Assembly (NCBI GenBank): GCA_949752745.1
Contig: OX457028.1
Span: 27,678,645-27,742,644, forward strand
Length of the DNA stretch: 64,000 bases
Reading direction: 5' to 3'
From: Protula sp. h YS-2021
Lineage: Eukaryota > Annelida > Polychaeta > Sabellida > Serpulidae
Part shown: positions 11,801 through 24,123 of the stretch, piece after piece
Numbering within the stretch: the stretch's first letter is position 1
Layout of the letters: every line of letters begins with the position of its first letter
The notes under the pieces: model-generated
Databases searched by the model: none
Told to the model about the DNA's origin: nothing
Seen by the model: the letters and a program-made list of their open reading frames with translations, nothing else
Translations under genes and position numbers: made by a program

Positions 11801-12024
11801 TATAGCGTCATAAGCAGTAATGTGATATTATAGCGAAAAAATCACGTAGCAGAGGGACGGTTCACTCTTCGCATGTGGAACCGTTTGCATTTTTAACGAG
11901 TTCTTATGCCACTGAGTAGAAACCCAAAAATGGCAAAACAAAAAGAAAGAAACAAAAACCAAAGTAACTTTTTAAAGGAAAAGTATTCCGGAGTTCTATC
12001 ACTTCTTATTAATAAATAGCCGGG

Positions 12025-12140
12025 TCTATGCGGTCTCCCCCCCCCCCGGCGGTCTCCCCCCCCCCCCCGCGGACTCCCCCTACCAACTCCACCCTGGCGA
12101 TCTCCCCCCGTAGGCTGACTCCCCCCGTCCTTCTCCCCCC
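12025..12140. repeat. C-rich low-complexity tract
   Basis: Runs of 6-14 C separated by short words such as GGCGGTCT and GCGGACT. On the minus strand it reads as Gly/Arg repeats, which I regard as a by-product of composition. Confidence 0.9.
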
Positions 12141-12249
12141 ATGGCAGATTTTTTAAATCAGCAAAACTTGTACATTTCATTCCTTTTTTAATTTTCAACC
12201 TCGCCTTTCATCTACTTTTACATAATTATCACTAGGAAATTAATCTGCT

Positions 12250-12471
12250 TTAAAATCCAATTACGAGGTGCTCATTTGTATGTTTAACAATCTCGCCATT
12301 TAGCACTTGAATTTTGGCTTTGCAATGACCAGCCAAATCTCGCTTTCCCTGACTCCTTCTTTTTTCGCATTCATATGAAATTGCACCACTTGCCAATTGC
12401 TTCTGCTTTACATACAAGAACCCATTGTAAGACAATTTCTGCTTTCCTCGCAAAGTCGTAATGAATTCCAT
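12250..12471 (-). pseudogene. FLYWCH-type zinc-finger fragment
   Basis: A 73-codon minus-strand frame holds GKQKLSYNGFLYVKQKQL, then YEC with CEK, CKAKIQV and a terminal HTNEH. The pattern G-x-x-x-L-x-x-x-G-F-x-Y...W/Y-x-C...C-x-A-x-I/L...H-x-H fits the FLYWCH domain, a DNA-binding zinc finger common in animal MULE-derived transposases. It stands alone, with no transposase core adjoining. It follows the Polinton ATPase remnant in the same orientation, so it may be host capture by, or insertion near, that element. I cannot show a start or expression. Confidence 0.45.
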
Positions 12472-12589
12472 CTTGATGTGATAATTTGGCTACTTTTTGG
12501 TGAGCTTTTATACAACCATTTACGTTCTCCGGACGCAAATCTGATATCCATAAATAAACCAAACTACTCCGGAAAACACCATCATCAGT

Positions 12590-13143
12590 AGCCTACTCTG
12601 GCGGTGATGGCTGAGAATAATGAATAAATAGCCATGAGGTTTGCTGGTAGCATCTTCAAAGGCTTCTACGAGAAATTGAGATTTTCCAGGATACATTTGC
12701 CGCGCTAATGTACTTACTTGTTGGCTGTCTCTAGGACTTTAAAAACAGAATGATGCAATGCGTATTCAAACTAATATTTCGCATTTCTATACCATGATGG
12801 AATAAATTATGCACAATAAAGATGATGCTCAGATTTTGATGACTGCTGCCAACACTAAAGAGACGTGAAATGCACTCATCAGTATGGCATTTGGTTATTA
12901 AGTCGTCAATGATGAATACGTTTGGCTTTTTCGGGTTAAAGCACTCTTCAATGTAGTCTGAAATGCCTGGGTAAAATTTCACACCTTTCATTCCCTTGTA
13001 CAAAGGCTGATCTGCCGCATATAGCCATAAAATGATTTTTGGAGAGGGTTTAATTAACTTTTGTTTTAGAATTTCCTTGACTAGAGAAGTTTTACCTCTG
13101 CCTGTAGATCCAGAGACCAAACATGTGAATGGATGTTTCATTT
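12590..13143 (-). pseudogene. Polinton/Maverick packaging ATPase (FtsK/HerA-type), frameshifted
   Basis: The minus strand begins with MKHPFTCLVSGSTGRGKTSL. GSTGRGKT is a Walker A loop right at the N-terminus and NVFIIDDL (12900-12925) is the Walker B strand; SIIFIVHNLF resembles the sensor strand of A32-like genome-packaging ATPases of Polintons and related virus-like elements. The frame stops near 12731, but a different frame immediately continues with PRDSQQVSTLARQMYPG, the usual conserved C-terminal block, so a small indel in a T/A run has broken the gene. The start directly follows the integrase remnant on the same strand. In the living element the product would pump DNA into capsids. No capsid, protease or polymerase B gene is seen nearby. 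Confidence 0.8.
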
Positions 13144-13144
13144 T

Positions 13145-14145
13145 TGAATGTCTGTTTCTTTCACCCAACTGTTCAACTTCTTTGGCCAACCTAACCACTT
13201 GAGAAATTCTTCTTTAACACCTCGTCGTTTTTCGTTTTTTTCAAGACCTTTTCAATTCTGTAGATGGATTCAATATCTTTTGTCACTTTCTGCAGTTCTT
13301 CCTCATAGAAATATCTATAAATATCTTCATCCAAAAAGTCTTTCACACGATACAAGTGTATTCCTTACTTCTTGCGACGATGTGTGACAAGGAGGACTTC
13401 TTGCATTCACTTTATATGATAATCCCGTTGAAACACGTATTTCATTTTGGGAAATACGAACATGTTCCCCAAATTTTATATTTGTAGGGTTTTTTCTTCT
13501 TCTTTGGTCGCAATTTCAATTTGTCCACATACATATACTTCCACACTTTAGATTCATTTTCCTTTCGAATATCTGCAGGAGCATACTTATTAGGAAGGGA
13601 GCCATGATTTCTATGGTTATAATTGAACATCACGCCTGGAAGGATGTCCACATAGCGATAAGTTTGGTTATGTAGGAAATATCGATACATCAGTTCCTTT
13701 AGAGTACGAATGACTCTCAGCAAAGTTGACTTTGGTTTCATTCTTTGTTGTATAGGCATGAATTCCCTCCTTCTTCAAAAATGCTTTTACCTATCTGTTT
13801 TTAAATTCAGTTCTTTTATCTGGCCTTAGAGTTCGTGGTCTTTAATGTGTTTCATGAAAAATCTTTTGGAAGGCTTTTATGTGATTTGTTGGGTATTGGC
13901 TGCACCCACAAATATTTGGAAAACACATCAATGACAACCAGTAAAAAGCGAGTGTCATCATTGTAGGAGGCTATTCTCCCATATCAGCCAAATCAATACT
14001 CCACATGTCATCAATACCACGTGTAATGACACGTTGCCTTTCAAATCTGTATTTTACAGGTTGTAGTAAACTGAATGCATCTTGATCCTGCAGCCATTTC
14101 TTCACTTTGCAATGAGTGACTGGTTCATTATGTTTTAATATGTAT
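13145..14145 (-). pseudogene. Polinton/Maverick retroviral-like integrase with chromodomain, broken
   Basis: On the minus strand, in several frames, come KVKKWLQDQ (near 14095), RGIDDMWSIDLADM (near 14000, with the first catalytic Asp), RFLLVVIDVFSKYLWVQPIP (near 13920), YNHRNHGSLPNKYAPADI (near 13600), then IYRYFYEEELQKVTKDI (near 13300) and a chromodomain-like end around 13165-13270 with KWLGWP and SWV. This order (core, C-terminal barrel, chromodomain) is that of Polinton integrases. Stops and frameshifts near 13960, 13800, 13450 and 13200 show it is dead. Active integrase would join element ends to host DNA. Confidence 0.8.
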
Positions 14146-14399
14146 TAAAGTTTGTAAGGATCAGCAAATGCCCCGGGTTGACCTAGTTTAAAGCAAATAT
14201 TGGTTAAGTAGTCTTTCCACGTCCACATGTTAGCACTAAATGATCACCACTTGTCAACATATCTTACATTTTATTTCGCCTCATAACTCAATCAACATGT
14301 CTTACAGCTTATTCCTTTTTTACAAATCAAGTATAGACACAATGGTGTGAATAACTGGAGTCCATTGATCTTCAATGTGCACTAACCACCTACTTAATT

Positions 14400-15345
14400 C
14401 ATCAAATGTTATAGCATCTACACCATATCTCTCACAACGTTAATTTGCATTGTCCAACACTTTATCTAGAAGAATAGAATCTCTAGCTTCATTCCAATAT
14501 GTACAGACACATGTGAAATGACAAGTATGTTCTTGACACTCTTAATTTTGACAAGTCTGAACTTTACGGTCTGCATTTTGACAAGCAGGACATACTAAAC
14601 ATTCAAATTTTTTACAGCTAATAACATTTCTTCGCAATATGCTTTTTGCATAATATATTGTCTCAATGTAATTTCTGCCATTATACTGCAATATAGCTTA
14701 ACCACTTTCTCACTTCATCAAACAGTCTTGGAAAAATCGAGCAAAGTGATATGCTGCTTTCACATCAAACTCCTCAGCTCCGTCAATGCTTGAAAGCACA
14801 CACTCAAATCCTCACGTAGGTTTGGCAAATTCAGCGTTGAGTGAGCAAGTTCCCAAAAGATGCTGATTGCAGTTGTTGTTGAACAGACCCAAAACGTGCC
14901 AGTTCACTTATCATGTAGTCCACGTGCTTCTCCTTGAAACACGTTTCTACACCCATCCTTACTTCACATCTCCGTAGTGGTTGAATAATATTTGTTAAAA
15001 AAACACGTCTGTACACTATGACGGCTGGCGAGCAAATGAGCCTTACTCTCCAGATACTGTTAGCTACTGTTAGCCACACTTGTTGCAGAAGTTATCTGGT
15101 TCACACATCTTGCAATTGTACTTGTGGCAGTGAAAATTATAATCATCAACATATCCGTGAGCACCACAATATTCACAGGTAAGTCCAAGTTGATTTTACA
15201 CGTTCATATTCTCTAATTGAACTTCATAAGTCTTTTCTTGGGTAGTTTTGACACCTTCATCCGATTGTCCTTTTGCAATTTGATGACAGTTTTTAGACTG
15301 AGTTGATGTTATCCATCTCTTGAAGCATTGTCTCCCATTCACCAT
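14400..15345 (-). pseudogene. Cys-rich broken ORF, possibly part of the Polinton remnant
   Basis: Minus-strand fragments are rich in Cys pairs: CEYCGAHG ... CHKYNCKMCEPDNFCNKCG (15090-15180) and CLVCPACQ ... ECQEHTCHFTCVCTYW (about 14510-14610), followed by a Trp-containing helical stretch (FDELSRWLVHIEDQW, near 14390). Stops interrupt. The Cys spacing suggests several zinc sites. I do not recognise the family; position upstream of and same strand as the integrase suggests it came with the element. Confidence 0.4.
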
Positions 15346-15949
15346 CATTTATGTTTATGTAAAACTTACTGTCCCTTCAAACAGTGATGTGCGCGCAAAA
15401 CTCACATAGCGCATGTTTTAGTATGAAATGACTTCAAGCCAATTCGTTTGCGTTAAGTACAGTTTAAAGCCAATGTTGCGTAAATTTCTCAAGTTCTGAC
15501 ACACAATCTTCCACAAGGATGGTGCTAAAGCAAACAGTTCTCTCCACGTTTGATTCGAAGAAATGGCCCAAATTCTCCATGCTGTTCTCCGTAATGTTTA
15601 AGTTTCAAACTAATTTTAAAGCTACTTGTCTTCTCCATGGCTACACATTGAATGCTTACTTGGTCCTCTTCACCTGCTCCTTTTATACGGCATTACATGT
15701 ATGTTTTCACGAGATGGTTGTAAAATCGTGGAGTCAGCTCCTTGAAAGTATTTAGAAAGGCTGTTGGCAGACCGTCTGTTAGAAATTGTCTCATGAAAAT
15801 TACTAAAAAGTCTCCTCGTTTTGCCACTGCTCATTTGCCATGCAAAGAGGACCTTGTCATTCGAACACATCTTTGAATGGGCAGAGCTTGTCATTCGAAC
15901 ACGTCTTTGAATGGTGTGCTCTTTCCCACCAAATAACCAACCAAAGAAA

Positions 15950-16160
15950 ATAATAAAGAATTTCACCTACCTCTAATCTTCACTTCTTCCCATCTGTCTC
16001 CAATAACAACAACAATAACACTGTCACTTCCTCTTGCACACACAATGCCCCTGTAAAGGCTGATGAACCATGTCCTAGGGAGGTCCTCACATAGTATATC
16101 CTAGGGGGTCCGCATATAGTATGGTCCAATGATTGACAGCAGTAGAACTGCCGCTGCCTG
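15950..16160. repeat. Short tandem words around CCTAGGG and ATAGTAT
   Basis: Two to three imperfect units of about 29 bp (CCTAGGG(A)GGTCC..CA(C/T)ATAGTAT) lie at about 16073-16132. No other feature is seen. Confidence 0.55.
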
Positions 16161-16167
16161 GGGGTCG

Positions 16168-16201
16168 GACGTCACGTGATTGAGGACGTCACGTGATTAA
16201 C
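16168..16201 (+). promoter_or_regulatory. Double composite CRE/E-box site
   Basis: Two head-to-tail 17-bp copies of GACGTCACGTGATT. Each overlaps a CRE-like core (GACGTCAC) with a palindromic E-box (CACGTG). In animals these bind ATF/CREB and bHLH-zip factors. It is intronic to gene 1, about 410 bp before its last exon; a regulatory role is inference. Confidence 0.4.
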
Positions 16202-16613
16202 TGTTGTAGAACTCTTGTTTTCCTACTACTCAGACTTATTAGATGGACAATCTGGAGGCAGACAAAAAGAATCAGACCAAAACACGTTGTCACGTCACAT
16301 AATTCTAAACTATGGCGATTGAGAATCCCCAAGTGTAAAGAAGTTAACCCTTTCCTAGTTACTTATTTACACTCAAAGAATGTAAAAAAATTACCGACAG
16401 CGCGAACACAGCTGGATGTGGTTGCAGTGCAATATCTAAAACCAGTCAATTTTCGTCCCGAATGCACAAGGTGGTTGCAAAGCTCGAACAATTGATTTAT
16501 TAGCCTTTCGGCTCACGATTCAAAGCCAAATAAATGACTCACTGCATTGTTTTCTTGTAACAACCAAACCAAAGTCGTCGTTATGTAACAACCATTTATA
16601 TTTTGCTCCACAG

Positions 16614-16687
16614 AAAAAGAACCAAAGAAGGGGACCTTCTCCCTGATCAGAATATTTCCATTCTTCCGGCCATTATTCAACAACTAA
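16614..16687 (+). CDS. Gene 1 terminal exon
   Basis: A 74-nt exon after TTTTGCTCCACAG, entering in phase 1 exactly as exon 5 leaves, and ending at TAA (16685-16687). It encodes a basic EKEPKKG stretch then a hydrophobic, aromatic-rich tail (FSLIRIFPFFRPLFNN). A short hydrophobic tail after a long coiled coil suggests membrane association, but it is too short and Pro/Arg-broken for a clear transmembrane helix. The join across a 7.4-kb intron is inferred from phase and splice sites only; a skipped exon is possible. Confidence 0.55.
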
Positions 16688-16689
16688 GA

Positions 16690-19600
16690 AAAGAAATCGT
16701 TGGCTTCGTCATGCTTTAGATTTTAATCCAGCAGAATGGGCCGCAGTCTGGAGCTATGAGCATCACTACAAGAAACGTTTATATCTTTGTAAATATGTGT
16801 GTAATTTGCAGAAAAGTAGCCATTATTTTTAAAACTCCCTTCAGTGCACAGACAATTTAACAGCGCGAATTATATAAAGTCATGTCTTTATGTAGCTATG
16901 CCAACGTTAGATCCAAACCCTATAAGTCTTGAAGTTTAATGTGATTGCTTAACAAGGTCCGTCAAAGTTCTGCGTTTCCCCTTTTCACAACAGAATGGAT
17001 TTTAAACAATATTTACGTAATTACTGAAGAATATGGGTCAAATTTCCGCTTCATAGCTGTTTAGTTCTCATTCTTTTTGTTGGTTACTCGGGTTTTGATA
17101 GACCACGTGATGTATATGTAATGCCGTTTTCACAGTTATTGCCAAATATTGAATATCAATCATTATTTAAAGATGTCTAAAATTCAATTAGATTTGATAG
17201 ATATATAAATGGAATGTAATTTTTGAAATTTCAATTAGAGTTATCTAAAATTCTATCAAAAATTGACAAATCTTTTAAAATTGTATTTAAACGATTGCAA
17301 AAAATTGTGGAACCAGCTCCTTCCATTGACAATGACAATAGAAACCGATGAAAACAAAGCAATTTGTTTTGTGGTAGGCTGCGGCAACATTACGCAAGTG
17401 AACGGCCATCACTTATAGAATTGATAGAATTATTGATATTTTATACTTAAATTTACATTTATATATAAGCTTTTATGTGTACAATTACATTTTATATGAA
17501 AATCTATTTTTGATCTTTAAAAGTAATTTTAGATATCATTGACTTAAAGTACTGTTTGCTTGCATTCTGACCTTAGAGTTAGTGTACAAGTAATACGTAT
17601 AATAAACTGAAGTAGTTTCATAGATTTATAAACGTTTTTCTTCGAAATCTTGTCATAACCTGTTTAGCCTATTGGATAACGTGAAGAATGTGTTAATAGT
17701 AACAAAAGTTCCTAATTTTGCTGGTAAAGTAGTGAAGATAATAACATGGAATGGTTTGAAACCCACGCCACTCAAATAATAATGCAAAATTAACCAATTG
17801 CTCCTATAAAGTCTGTTTAAATTCATATTGCAGAGAAATGTTATTTTAAACGCGTAGAAGTAAGGAAATCTTAATGCTAAACCTCTTTATTAATCTTGTA
17901 CCCAGGTGCTTCATCGGTTTAGTTTATTCAAGTATTGCATTTTATGACACTAGTGTTCGAAACATGACCACTGACAGATTGCTGTTGGGGTGAAATTGTG
18001 AAAATAAATTTCACGGCATTCGAGCTCCAACAGGTTTTTTCTTGCATCGCGGTGGTTGTTATGTAAAATTAATATTCCATTTAATATAATTAATATAACA
18101 TTTTTAATTACTTATCGAACCACAATTGGTGTTATTCAGGTCACTACGTTGTTTTCTGATTCTGTAAATAAATTACAGAATTTGAGTTGACATGCCTTAA
18201 TTTTATGTGACCCGCAATTAATTTTTTTACATTCCAAAATTAAGAAATCTGTTCGAAAAGATGTGATATTCAACAGTCAAACTCGCGTGTTTACGGACGT
18301 TCTTAAAAGGCACAATTTACGTTTAATTTTAAAAAAGTATGGCGTGATGTGATTAAGCTTTCAACTGAAATTCGTTTAGTCTTGCATTGTTTTGTGGAAA
18401 TACTATTTTATTTAAGGGTTTTATGCCTTCCACGTATGTCACATTGCTTAGAAAATATGCGTGGACTTAGCTTTTGGTTCGTTTCTGTGTTTTGTGAAAG
18501 TCCAAGTATTTACGCAATTCAAACTTTTTTAAATAAGCGTGTGCATGTATAATTTTCATATTTTATATCTTTAGTTCATGAGCAAGATTTTAAATATAAC
18601 TCTGAAGCTAAACTTTCACGCAATAAATAAATTTGTGTGTATCAACTAAAACTTGTAATTTTAACGAAATTGTAAGAATAGTAGTTGTGAAAAAAATAAC
18701 TGTTGAAAAATAAAATGTTGCATTTCATTCTTTCTTCTAACGGTTTTGATACTGACTTTAAGTCTGTGTTTAAACTTCGAGCGCTGTCCAAATAGGATAC
18801 TCAAATAAGGATTACTATTTAGTCTTTAAAACACCATACAAAGGTCATAACGACTGATTGTCGACCAGAACACACATTAAGGTAATAGCGCCATTTCGTG
18901 TTAAGAATTCAATATATAAACTTTTATTTGTTCGAATTCCAGTATAATAATAACAACAATAAATTCCAAAAATATGTACTTAGACTATTTTGTGTTATTT
19001 TTCGTTATTGGCTATCGACTTGGTTATCGATTTAGATATGACTTGTTTTTTACACTGGCATAAAGAATAGACGTTTTAATAGAATTCTTTCATGCTCCAA
19101 TCCATGCAGTTTGGGTATGGACTCAGCTTTTTGCGTCAAGAAGATACCGCAAAAGAGATTTGTCCGACAGAAAATATTTGGTTTCTTAACGTATGCTGAT
19201 ATATGTATCCGTATGCTGCCATGGGCTGTCTCTGAAAAACGTAGGGTCTCAGGTTACATTTAACATAAGTAAAACGATTTGATTACTATTATTATCAATA
19301 CGTCAGACACCCAGTTTTATCGGAATGAGAAGTCCCATCGCCTGCAAAGCTTTGCTGATCTCATTATCGCCATCCGCAAAAGATTAATTTTCTGTAACAG
19401 TGGGACCCACCTTCTGCTAAAAGTGTAATTTTGAGTTTTTTCATTAATACATATTTCTATCAATTCTTTTAAGATTTTATGACTTTATATAGTTAAAATG
19501 CCGTGTTTAATTTTTTGCTTTTTAGTTTTGGCAAAAATCCGAAAACACCGGAAATCGTTGCCTAAATGCTTAGTGCGTAGCTTGACACACTTGGACAATG
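16690..19600. other. AT-rich DNA without recognised features
   Basis: No convincing exon. Around 17140-17290 words such as TTAAAGATGTCTAAAATTCAAT and GATAGATAT recur and resemble the AT-rich interior of the Tc1 element at 5900-6175. The block TCCAACAGGTTTTTT near 18030 resembles 7660-7675, indicating old repeat fragments. Confidence 0.5.
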
Positions 19601-19619
19601 TTTACTCTGTGCCGATGCC

Positions 19620-20110
19620 GTGTCATTTATATACAGGTCAAAACTTACCCCTTTTCTGTGTTTCTTGATCGAGCATATTTCCTTTGGCTGAACTCTACCT
19701 TGAAATAGTACTTACATCAATGACTGGTATAAATCATGGATAGACTGGCTTTCTTTGAAATCGCTTGAATCACATTTGCAAGCTTGATTGTCAAATTCTT
19801 TGTTGGGTTGTGAAATAACACCGGAATGTGTGGGTGTCTCCTCAAAATGAACAACTGAAATGTTTCAACAACTGTGCCATCCTATAATCGGAGCTCCGAT
19901 CTTGATCAGCCGTTCTGTTTGTGCTTTGGTTTCGGATTTTCCCTTGCTGAATAAATCTTTTACTGGGCCAAAAATACACGTTTGGCATAGAAAAATTGCA
20001 CACCTTCGAAAATGATCATACTTCTCATATTTTATTTTTTACTTCTTTTTACTACTTTCTAACAATTCCGACAAATCTTCTGGGGATATTATCTTAAAAT
20101 CAATTGAGAC
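19620..20110 (-). pseudogene. Decayed coding stretch of unknown family
   Basis: One minus-strand frame keeps protein-like composition for about 160 codons with a few in-frame stops: FKIISPEDLSELLESSKKK, stop, KYDHFRRCAIFLCQTCIFGP, VKDLFSKGKSETKAQTERLI, stop, then SVVHFEETPTHSGVISQ and SSDFKESQSIHDLYQSL. The last part could also be a 139-nt exon (19716-19854) because TTTCAG precedes it and GTAAGT follows with compatible ends. I do not recognise the family. Either a pseudogene or one or two exons of a minus-strand gene. Confidence 0.3.
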
Positions 20111-20954
20111 ATTTCTCTTATTTAGCTATCTTTCAAATCCCCTTGCTCCGTCAGTGCTTTTTCCGGTTGATTGCGACATAGCTCTAAGAAGCGGTTTGCT
20201 ACTAGTATCCGGCGCACGGCTTCAGTTCCTCATTACATAAAGATATACAAGTCAACTGAGCTAGCGTTGAGGCACACCTCAACGTACAATGGCAATATAC
20301 AACGTCTGTGTCATACTTTCTTTAAAACAAAAGAACATGAAAATAATCACAAATCAGCCGCATTAACTGATTTAGTTTACTTTCAGGGGATCTGGTTTAT
20401 TACGTCAAAAAATGGACACTAAATCTTAATCGTCCACCAAAAACTTTTGAATTGATATTTCAAAGAGCATGGAAGAAATTAAAGTTAAATAACGTGAGTG
20501 TGAAGAATAAATTTATGCCTAATTCTACAGCTATGAATTATGTGAGTATGTGTTTTGCATATTATCAAACACCCTTTATTTACATTTTTGGTCACTTGAT
20601 TTGATTCCATGACATTTAAAGCAAAGAAAGTACGCAAACATATCACTGTGGAACAGTGTGGGGGCTACCTTTTCTGCACCTTAACGAAAAAAATAAAAGA
20701 TATGTCACCCATTAAAAATTGTGCTTGTTTTGCAAAAAACTTATACCGTGCATGAACTTTCAGTTACTGTTTCAGTTACTTTCAGTTACTGTTGTGCAGG
20801 ATTCGTGCATTAGAACATATGAAGTTGGCCCGCATTAGCAGAACAATTGAAGGCTAAGTAGCTCAGATCGAGAGATATACGAAGTTATTCAAGGAAAAGC
20901 TGACTAAGAGTTAATTGTGGTATGGTCTCATGGCGTTTCTATTTCGCTATCACT

Positions 20955-21450
20955 TATTAGTCAGCCGCCGCGTAGCGCGGGGCGTGGGTCCTATTCGGGT
21001 CTGTCCGTCCGTCCGTCTGTCTGGCGACACTTGGAAGCACAAATTTGTGCACGCGATATCTCAGCCGCTATTCAACCCTGGCTTTTGATTTTTGCTGCAG
21101 TGAAAAAATTTATATTGAAGTTGTGCAACGTTGCATTACTTTTCAATTCGACCAAAAAATGACGAAATGGCGACTTGTTAAAAATAGGCAATGTTTTAGT
21201 ATTTCTGTTGCCTACAGTGCAACTTTGTGCACGCGATATCTCAGCCGCTATTTAACTCTGACTTTGATTGTTGCTACAGTGAAAATATATATATGGAAGT
21301 TGTGCAACGTTTTCGATTCGACTAAAAAGTGACGAAATGGCGACTTGTTGAAAATAGGCGGTTTTTCTGTATTTCTGTTGCCTACAATGCAATTTTGTGC
21401 ACGCGATATTTCGGCCGCTATTCAGCCCTGGCTTTTGATTGTTGTCTGTA
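20955..21450 (+). mobile_element. Satellite-bearing element, 170-180 bp core (Helentron-associated/pearl-like)
   Basis: It starts with a GC-rich hairpin (CCGCCGCGTAGCGCGGGG), then a (GTCC/GTCT)n tract (20999-21022), then almost three tandem copies of a core beginning GTGCACGCGATATCTCAGCC at 21047, 21227 and 21397. Hairpin head, GTCY microsatellite and 120-180 bp tandem core is the architecture of bivalve pearl elements and of non-autonomous Helentrons (INE-like). No helicase gene is present. Confidence 0.65.
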
Positions 21451-21499
21451 TTTGTGTCATCTTTCATAACCTATTCATTCATTTACTTCTCATCTTCAA

Positions 21500-24090
21500 T
21501 GATTACATGATTGTTCGACAACTACTTATTTTAACATATTGCTAATAATTTAGGATGGTTTTGCACACAGTATATCATTTGTATAATTGCACAATTGTAT
21601 ATCATTTGTGCATGTCTTATATCGTTTTCTTTCGCATGACGTATGTCATAAGCAAAGTGTAATGTACAGTGGTTATAACAGGGATTGTTTGCAACATCCG
21701 CGAAGTAAATATCGCTTGCAATATAGCTCGCTATGGGTTCCACCATTTTTTGCTCCTAATACATGACAAAAAAGATACATTTTGCAGTGCATATCTTCTT
21801 ATATAACACTTTTTAATCTAAGAATCTAGTAATGAATAATGCTATTGTACATGTGTATTGACCCCTAGTATCTATTGCATAATTTATTGTAGACTTCAAA
21901 TTTTAATTCAAATGCTATTGAGGTATTACTGAAAAATTCTAAAAAAAAATTCTCCATAATTTTTCTGCGTCGGTAAAGTTGTGCGTTTTGAAGGTGCAGA
22001 CAGTAATAAAGCTTCTTTACAATAATGGTCAATGCCACTTTAGTTGATGTGGATTTTAGCGTGATACATATTTTATGTAATGGTTCCTATGCCTGTTGGC
22101 GTTATCACGGTATGCATGTGTGCACGCCTCCTTTGCTTTCCAACTTCTCTATCGTGTCAGATAACATAAATAAAAAGCACCAAATAAAAATTAGTGTTAA
22201 AAATCACAATCACTAATTGATAAGTAAATTCACAAAAAAAACTTCTAAACTAGATTTAAACTACACCGTGCTTGCTGTTTACAGCATATCAAAATTATAC
22301 TGTGTTATCAAAATAATACTTATTTAAGCACAAACTAAAATAAAATTCGCAGAAGAACCATGTAAATGCAGTGTAAAGAGCTGAAAGGTGCGATTTTGCA
22401 ATGTTAGTAAATAATGTAAATAAAAGGAATATGGCAAATAAACTGAACATGGCAAATTGTCTTTATCAACCCTAATCATGTGATAAACCCAAGGGGTCAT
22501 CATTGTTATTTACTTTATAACTTCAAATAATTCCATGGAAATTTTCGTCGGTAAGTTTACTACTAATAAGCGAGTCCACGGTAATGGAAGGACATCTATT
22601 TTTGGATGTATTTATGCGTTTCATTAAATATGAACCTCAAACTGAACCGTTGTTGCAGACATTGTCACATACTATTTTCACAAATACCACAGAGGCATGT
22701 CAAAAGTTGTTTCTGTATGAAATATATAACTGAAGTCGGTTAATAACCGCGATGAAGGCAAGTGTTTGAGGAGATTCAGTCACGACTGGCTGTATTCTGT
22801 CACACTTACGTGACTTAATACAACAGTTGCTTGGAATCGTTTACTGATCCCTTCAACCATCGATAGACATTGATAGAACTCACTACTTTCTCTTTACCTG
22901 CTTTTCATATCATGCAGTTATTAGAGTTTACCGAGTATGTTTTAATTATCTATTTAGCAAAAATTATCCCAAAAACATTCCTAGACATATGCATGTTGTT
23001 GTAAGGGATATGAATATAGATGTTATGGACAGTTTTTTTACAGATTGAACAGTGGCGGCTATGCAAAAAATTCCAGTTCAAGAAAACAGACAGATGAAAG
23101 AATGTGTTAGGCGAAAAGAAATCGCCCGTTTAAAACTGACAGGTTGAATTTATCAACTAGAGCGGCTTTTTGCTTCTATGTGATGCACTTGAAAACATGA
23201 TGTACTATAAAACTTTCTACATTGTTACCATTTGCATAAAACAACACTTGTCACTGATTAATGTCAGTTATAATTCAGCGCAATGAATTATAACCGGGTA
23301 AACGCTCTTCAAAGGATCTTCTTAGACTTCTAAGTGATACTGACGTTCCGCTGACTACCGCACAGAATATAGGTCCCCAAACAAACTCCTTTATTCAGAA
23401 ATATCGCTCATAAAAAGACGATTTATTAGGAATAATGTTAAGAGAAATAAAAGCCACTTGAAAGATCTCTTAAGTTTGGCCATTTGAAAAGTTCACTGTT
23501 TGTTTTATCTACAAAAAGGGATTTGAGGGTGAATATATTCAAGCATTCCGAATCTAGCCCAAAAAGAGGAAGGAGGGTTGGGGATGAGAATCGGTGAGAA
23601 AATGTAAAACAGTAGACTGGGAGAGTTATAGTGGGGTTTTATAACGGCTTGAGAAACTAATCAACCATCTATATATATTCTCGATAACGCTACATTTAAA
23701 ATGACATTAAAGTACATATTCACCAGTACACATAACCTGCTTCTTTGTGTGTTCCTGTCTCGTTGTACCAATAGTACCTGCACTGATCCTCACGCAGCAT
23801 GCCACAAAACAAACAGTGGATATTTACCCAACTGTTCACTGTACAACTTGCTATAGCTAAAAGGCTAATGATGCTTTATTATCGTTTATGTGCGGTATAA
23901 ATTCATTATCGATAAAACATCTAACCCACACAACCGCATATCAACGGCGGTTTCTATCTAAACACCTAACGTCATAGAAGTGAAACGTCCTTTTACCCTT
24001 TTTTCTCCTCAGTAAGCGATTTAATCGGCGCCAAAAGTCTCCGATACAAAGTAAACACTGGGATACCAGGGTTTACCTGTTGTCAGGGTG
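21500..24090. other. AT-rich DNA without recognised features
   Basis: Only short open frames. A good acceptor-like tract (CTTTACCTGCTTTTCATATCATGCAG, about 22893-22918) is followed by no convincing exon. Confidence 0.45.
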
Positions 24091-24096
24091 ACTAAA

Positions 24097-24123
24097 ATGA
24101 GGGCGAAGGAGGAGATTTTTTAC
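24097..24123 (+). CDS. Possible first coding exon of a small gene
   Basis: ATG followed by eight codons (MRAKEEIFY) and a perfect GTAAGT donor, leaving in phase 0. The only downstream exon I find that accepts phase 0 and ends properly is 26331-26507. Joined, they would give a 67-residue protein; further exons in between cannot be excluded. The N-terminus is basic/acidic without a signal peptide. Evidence is a start codon, a strong donor and phase agreement only. Confidence 0.3.

Noticed and set aside
12025..12198. Gly/Arg-rich minus-strand protein
   Set aside because: Product of the C-homopolymer-rich tract.
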